Shown piece after piece: positions 61,666-64,000 of a DNA stretch of 64,000 nt (positions are counted from its first letter, which is position 1; each line of letters opens with the position of its first letter). The notes below the pieces were generated by a model. The model did not search any database. It saw only the letters and a list, made by a program, of their open reading frames with translations, and was not told where the DNA came from. The position numbers and the translations under genes are program-made. The stretch covers positions 62,001-126,000 of the forward strand of contig JARFNK010000005.1 of assembly GCA_029167225.1 (NCBI GenBank), written 5' to 3'. The DNA is from Sphingobium arseniciresistens (GTDB lineage Bacteria > Pseudomonadota > Alphaproteobacteria > Sphingomonadales > Sphingomonadaceae).

Positions 61666-63972
61666 TCAGAAGCCGACCGAATAACGCAGCGCCCCGCCCA
61701 GTTCGTCGCGCATCCAGACGATATTGCCGCCCTCATGCCGCCAAAAGCCATTGGCATCGATGCGCCCTGGCCCGATCGACAGGCCATAGCTGATCTCACC
61801 GTCGCGTTCGCGCCCGCGCGGAGCGAGGCCTAGCCGCTGGCGCGTCCATAGCGCCGTGCCGGTGTCATAATCATAGCTGCCCGGCAGGTTGAGCATGATG
61901 CCGCCGCCCGTCACCCGCAGCGGCTGGGCAAAACGCAGCGCCAGCCGATCCCCGCGCGCAAGCAGCCCCGCGCGCAGCAGGTCGGCCGACCAGGCATTGC
62001 TGCGCAGCCGTGTGTCCGCAGCGCTCGTCCATCCCTGCCGCGCCGTGAGCCCGAGCGCCCAGCCCCCCCCCAGCGCGACATTCGCCCCGACATCCAGGAA
62101 CAGGCTGCGCCCGGCCCGAGCGCCAATCGCCGGATCGAAGCGCGCGCCCAGCAATGTCCCCTCTTCGGCGAGCCGGCGGATGCCGATCGACAGGCCGACC
62201 GGCCCGAATTGCCGATCGATGGCGATCCCGGCGATCGCATAGCCATCGCGCCGGCTGCCCCGGTCAGGATCGAGCCTGGGCGCGGCCGCATCCGGCAGCG
62301 GATCGCCCGTGCCGACCCGTCCGCGCGCCATCGTCGCCGTCATCGCAAAGCCCCCGCCCAGCGACTGGCGCACCGCCATGCTCTCGACGCCCCGCGCCGT
62401 GAAGCCATTGTCGCCGTCCGCGCGCCGGGAGAGCAGGAAGTTGCCGTCATCCGTTCCGCCTGCCGCATCGGCCGGCAGCGCCATCTGGGAAAAGCCCATG
62501 CTGACGGCCGTGCCCGGCGCGATCTTCAGGCTGAACATGCCGGAGAGCGCCCGTCCCTGCCGCGCGCGCGTCGCCAGCAGCGACACGCCGCCACTCTCCT
62601 CCGGCACCGATGCGCCGGAGGCAAGGCTGAGCGACAGCGCCATCGGCCCGCTCGCTATCGCCACCTGCCGCTGGCCGATGGAGAGGGCGGGGGCCAGTAC
62701 CTGCTGGGGCGCGGCGCGCTGCAATGTCGCCTTCACGTCCAGCCCATAGGCCCGCCCCAGCCCATCCACCATCACCGCGGTCGGAGACGCAGAGGCCGAG
62801 GCATCGCCCATGGCGGCGGACAGCGTGCCATTGGCCGCGATGGACACCGGCGTCGCACTGCCCGCAAGGCTGGTCGTGCCGGAAGGCGCGAAGGCGGCCG
62901 CCACGTCCAATATCCCGCGCCCATAGATCGCATCGGTCCCGGTGGCGCCGGCATCCCGCGCCCGGTTCATCAGCAGCTGCACGATCTGCGCGCCGGAAAG
63001 ATTGGGAAAGGCCTGCGCCAGCAATGCCGCTGCGCCGGCGATCTGCGGCGCGGAAAAGGAGGTGCCGTCATAGAGATAGGGTGTGCCGTCCTTGTCCTGC
63101 GACAGCACGCCTTCGCCCAGCGCATAAAGCGTCGCCGCCTCGGCCCCCTGCGCACCATTGGAGAAGCTGCTCTTCACGCCCGCCGCGCTCACCGATCCCG
63201 CGACGATGACGAGCCCGCGTGCGACAGTGGACGCGGCCAGCGAAGCGGGCAGGGGGTCGGGCGCCGCATCGCCGTCATTACCGGCCGAGATGACGATCAC
63301 CACGCCCGCCGCCGTCGCGCGGTCCACCGCCGCGACAAGATCGCTGGTCGCCGCCGCGCCACCCAGCGAGATGTTGACGACGCGGGCGCCGTTCACCCGC
63401 GCATGGTCGAGCGCCCTTGCGATGGCGGCGGTGCTGTGGCTGCAGCTGCTGCCCTCGCTCGTCACCGTGCCCGCGCAGGTGCCCGGCGTATCGGTGCGCA
63501 GCGCCATGATCGTCGCGCCCCAGGCCATGCCGAGCACGAAGCGATTGTCCCGCGCGGCCGCCAGCACCGTCGCGACCGCCGTGCCATGGCCGCCCACATC
63601 CTCTATGCTGCCATTGCCCGCGAAATCGGCCGATGCCGTGCTGATCCGCCCGGCAAATTCGCTGTTGGCGGTGGCGATGCCCGAATCGATGATGCCCACG
63701 CTCACCCCGGCCCCGCTCGCGCCGGCCTGATAGGCGGTCAGCGCGCCATGGGCGACCGGGCCGCTTGATCGGTTATATTCGCTGGTGGCGAAGGCGCTGG
63801 GGGCGGGCGTGGGCGTAGGCGCCGGGGTAGGGGCAGGCGTGGGCGCTGGGGTTGGCGTCGGCGTGGAACCGACCCCGCCACCGCCGCCGCATCCCGCCAG
63901 CAAGGCAAAACCCGCACAGGACAGCAACCGCCAAGACACCGCGCGCCGCATCCCGCCGTTCCGGCTGGCCAT
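61666..63972 (-). CDS. Subtilisin-like (S8) lipoprotein peptidase with C-terminal barrel-like region
   Basis: 768 aa. A signal peptide ends in a lipobox (LLAGCGGGG). A Pro/Thr linker (PTPTPAPTPAPTPAP) precedes the S8 domain: Asp in VGIIDSGIATANSEF, His in VGGHGTAVATVLAAAR, Asn in ISAGNDGDAAPDP and Ser in YDGTSFSAPQIAGAAALLAQ. The last ~330 residues are Gly-rich alternating strands ending RYSVGF, which fits an outer-membrane barrel; but a lipid anchor on an autotransporter-like protein would be unusual. Peptidase substrate unknown. The GGGGGGAAACGGGAA before the ATG supports the start. Confidence 0.88.
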   Translation of the reverse strand: MASRNGGMRRAVSWRLLSCAGFALLAGCGGGGGVGSTPTPTPAPTPAPTPAPTPTPAPSAFATSEYNRSSGPVAHGALTAYQAGASGAGVSVGIIDSGIATANSEFAGRISTASADFAGNGSIEDVGGHGTAVATVLAAARDNRFVLGMAWGATIMALRTDTPGTCAGTVTSEGSSCSHSTAAIARALDHARVNGARVVNISLGGAAATSDLVAAVDRATAAGVVIVISAGNDGDAAPDPLPASLAASTVARGLVIVAGSVSAAGVKSSFSNGAQGAEAATLYALGEGVLSQDKDGTPYLYDGTSFSAPQIAGAAALLAQAFPNLSGAQIVQLLMNRARDAGATGTDAIYGRGILDVAAAFAPSGTTSLAGSATPVSIAANGTLSAAMGDASASASPTAVMVDGLGRAYGLDVKATLQRAAPQQVLAPALSIGQRQVAIASGPMALSLSLASGASVPEESGGVSLLATRARQGRALSGMFSLKIAPGTAVSMGFSQMALPADAAGGTDDGNFLLSRRADGDNGFTARGVESMAVRQSLGGGFAMTATMARGRVGTGDPLPDAAAPRLDPDRGSRRDGYAIAGIAIDRQFGPVGLSIGIRRLAEEGTLLGARFDPAIGARAGRSLFLDVGANVALGGGWALGLTARQGWTSAADTRLRSNAWSADLLRAGLLARGDRLALRFAQPLRVTGGGIMLNLPGSYDYDTGTALWTRQRLGLAPRGRERDGEISYGLSIGPGRIDANGFWRHEGGNIVWMRDELGGALRYSVGF

Positions 63973-64000
63973 TTCCCGTTTCCCCCCGAACTGAACCCGC

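Noticed and set aside
63783-63870. Short tandem repeat in DNA near the end of the window
   Set aside because: It is the Pro/Thr linker of the S8 peptidase, a normal flexible spacer, not an independent repeat element.

Overview
The window is a 64 kb stretch of an alphaproteobacterial chromosome, most likely from the Sphingomonadales (Sphingobium, Sphingomonas or Novosphingobium type). This rests on high GC with dense ATGA gene overlaps, a STAS-fused MlaE permease, a ScfR-type regulator, an intracellular PHA depolymerase, a SUF-only Fe-S operon headed by an Rrf2 regulator, and intergenic repeats of the 'CCGTTCG...TGTCGAAG' and 'CCTGAAAC..GTTCAGG' kinds seen in sphingomonads. The genes are ordinary chromosomal ones. 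I see no prophage, integrase, transposase, CRISPR array, rRNA or plasmid function.

Layout. 1-2.1 kb: end of a flagellar cluster (FlaEY-like propeller protein, flgB). 2.3-5.3 kb: PLP sulfur-amino-acid enzyme, 2-hydroxyacid dehydrogenase, HAD hydrolase. 5.35-9.0 kb: Mla-type lipid transport operon (permease, ATPase, MCE protein, lipoprotein). 9.0-9.6 kb: non-coding, with a probable small RNA. 9.6-16.6 kb: pepN, an epimerase, a DMT exporter, threonine aldolase, scfR. 16.8-20.2 kb: a small orphan protein, a non-coding stretch with a structured RNA element, a LacI regulator, and a divergent SDR/LysR pair. 20.2-25.1 kb: tRNA-Thr, pepP, S9 peptidase, thioesterase. 25.3-28.6 kb: esterase and hemC-hemD-HemX-like genes. 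28.7-32.3 kb: tsaD, gpsA, flippase. 32.3-40.4 kb: sugar/nucleoside kinase, EI24 protein, phaZ, GST and several small genes. 40.4-44.7 kb: leuS-lptE-holA. 44.7-53.7 kb: GAF protein, msrB, PBP1A, acyl-CoA ligase, ggt, pyrD. 53.7-55.1 kb: a structured RNA with terminator, a 19-codon leader ORF and an AraC-like regulator. 55.2-61.65 kb: suf operon. 61.7-64 kb: subtilase with a C-terminal barrel-like region.

How the genes work together. Mla, LptE, PBP1A and the flippase serve the cell envelope. hemC/hemD make uroporphyrinogen III, and the suf operon makes Fe-S clusters. The suf promoter carries a Fur-like dyad and a second dyad that fits the Rrf2 regulator encoded first in the operon. Two unrecognised proteins sit between sufB and sufC.

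The most unusual material is RNA and repeats. A structured motif occurs twice (17142-17194 and 53967-54017) with a conserved loop and two mutually exclusive stems. A probable ~65-nt sRNA at 9182-9249 carries a CUCUCCUAAAAC tract that is exactly complementary to 17001-17012. A GTG-started regulator appears coupled to a leader ORF. A repeat-like sequence seems to encode part of the SufS N-terminus. Two perfect tandem duplications (50 bp and 18 bp) each include a gene's stop codon.
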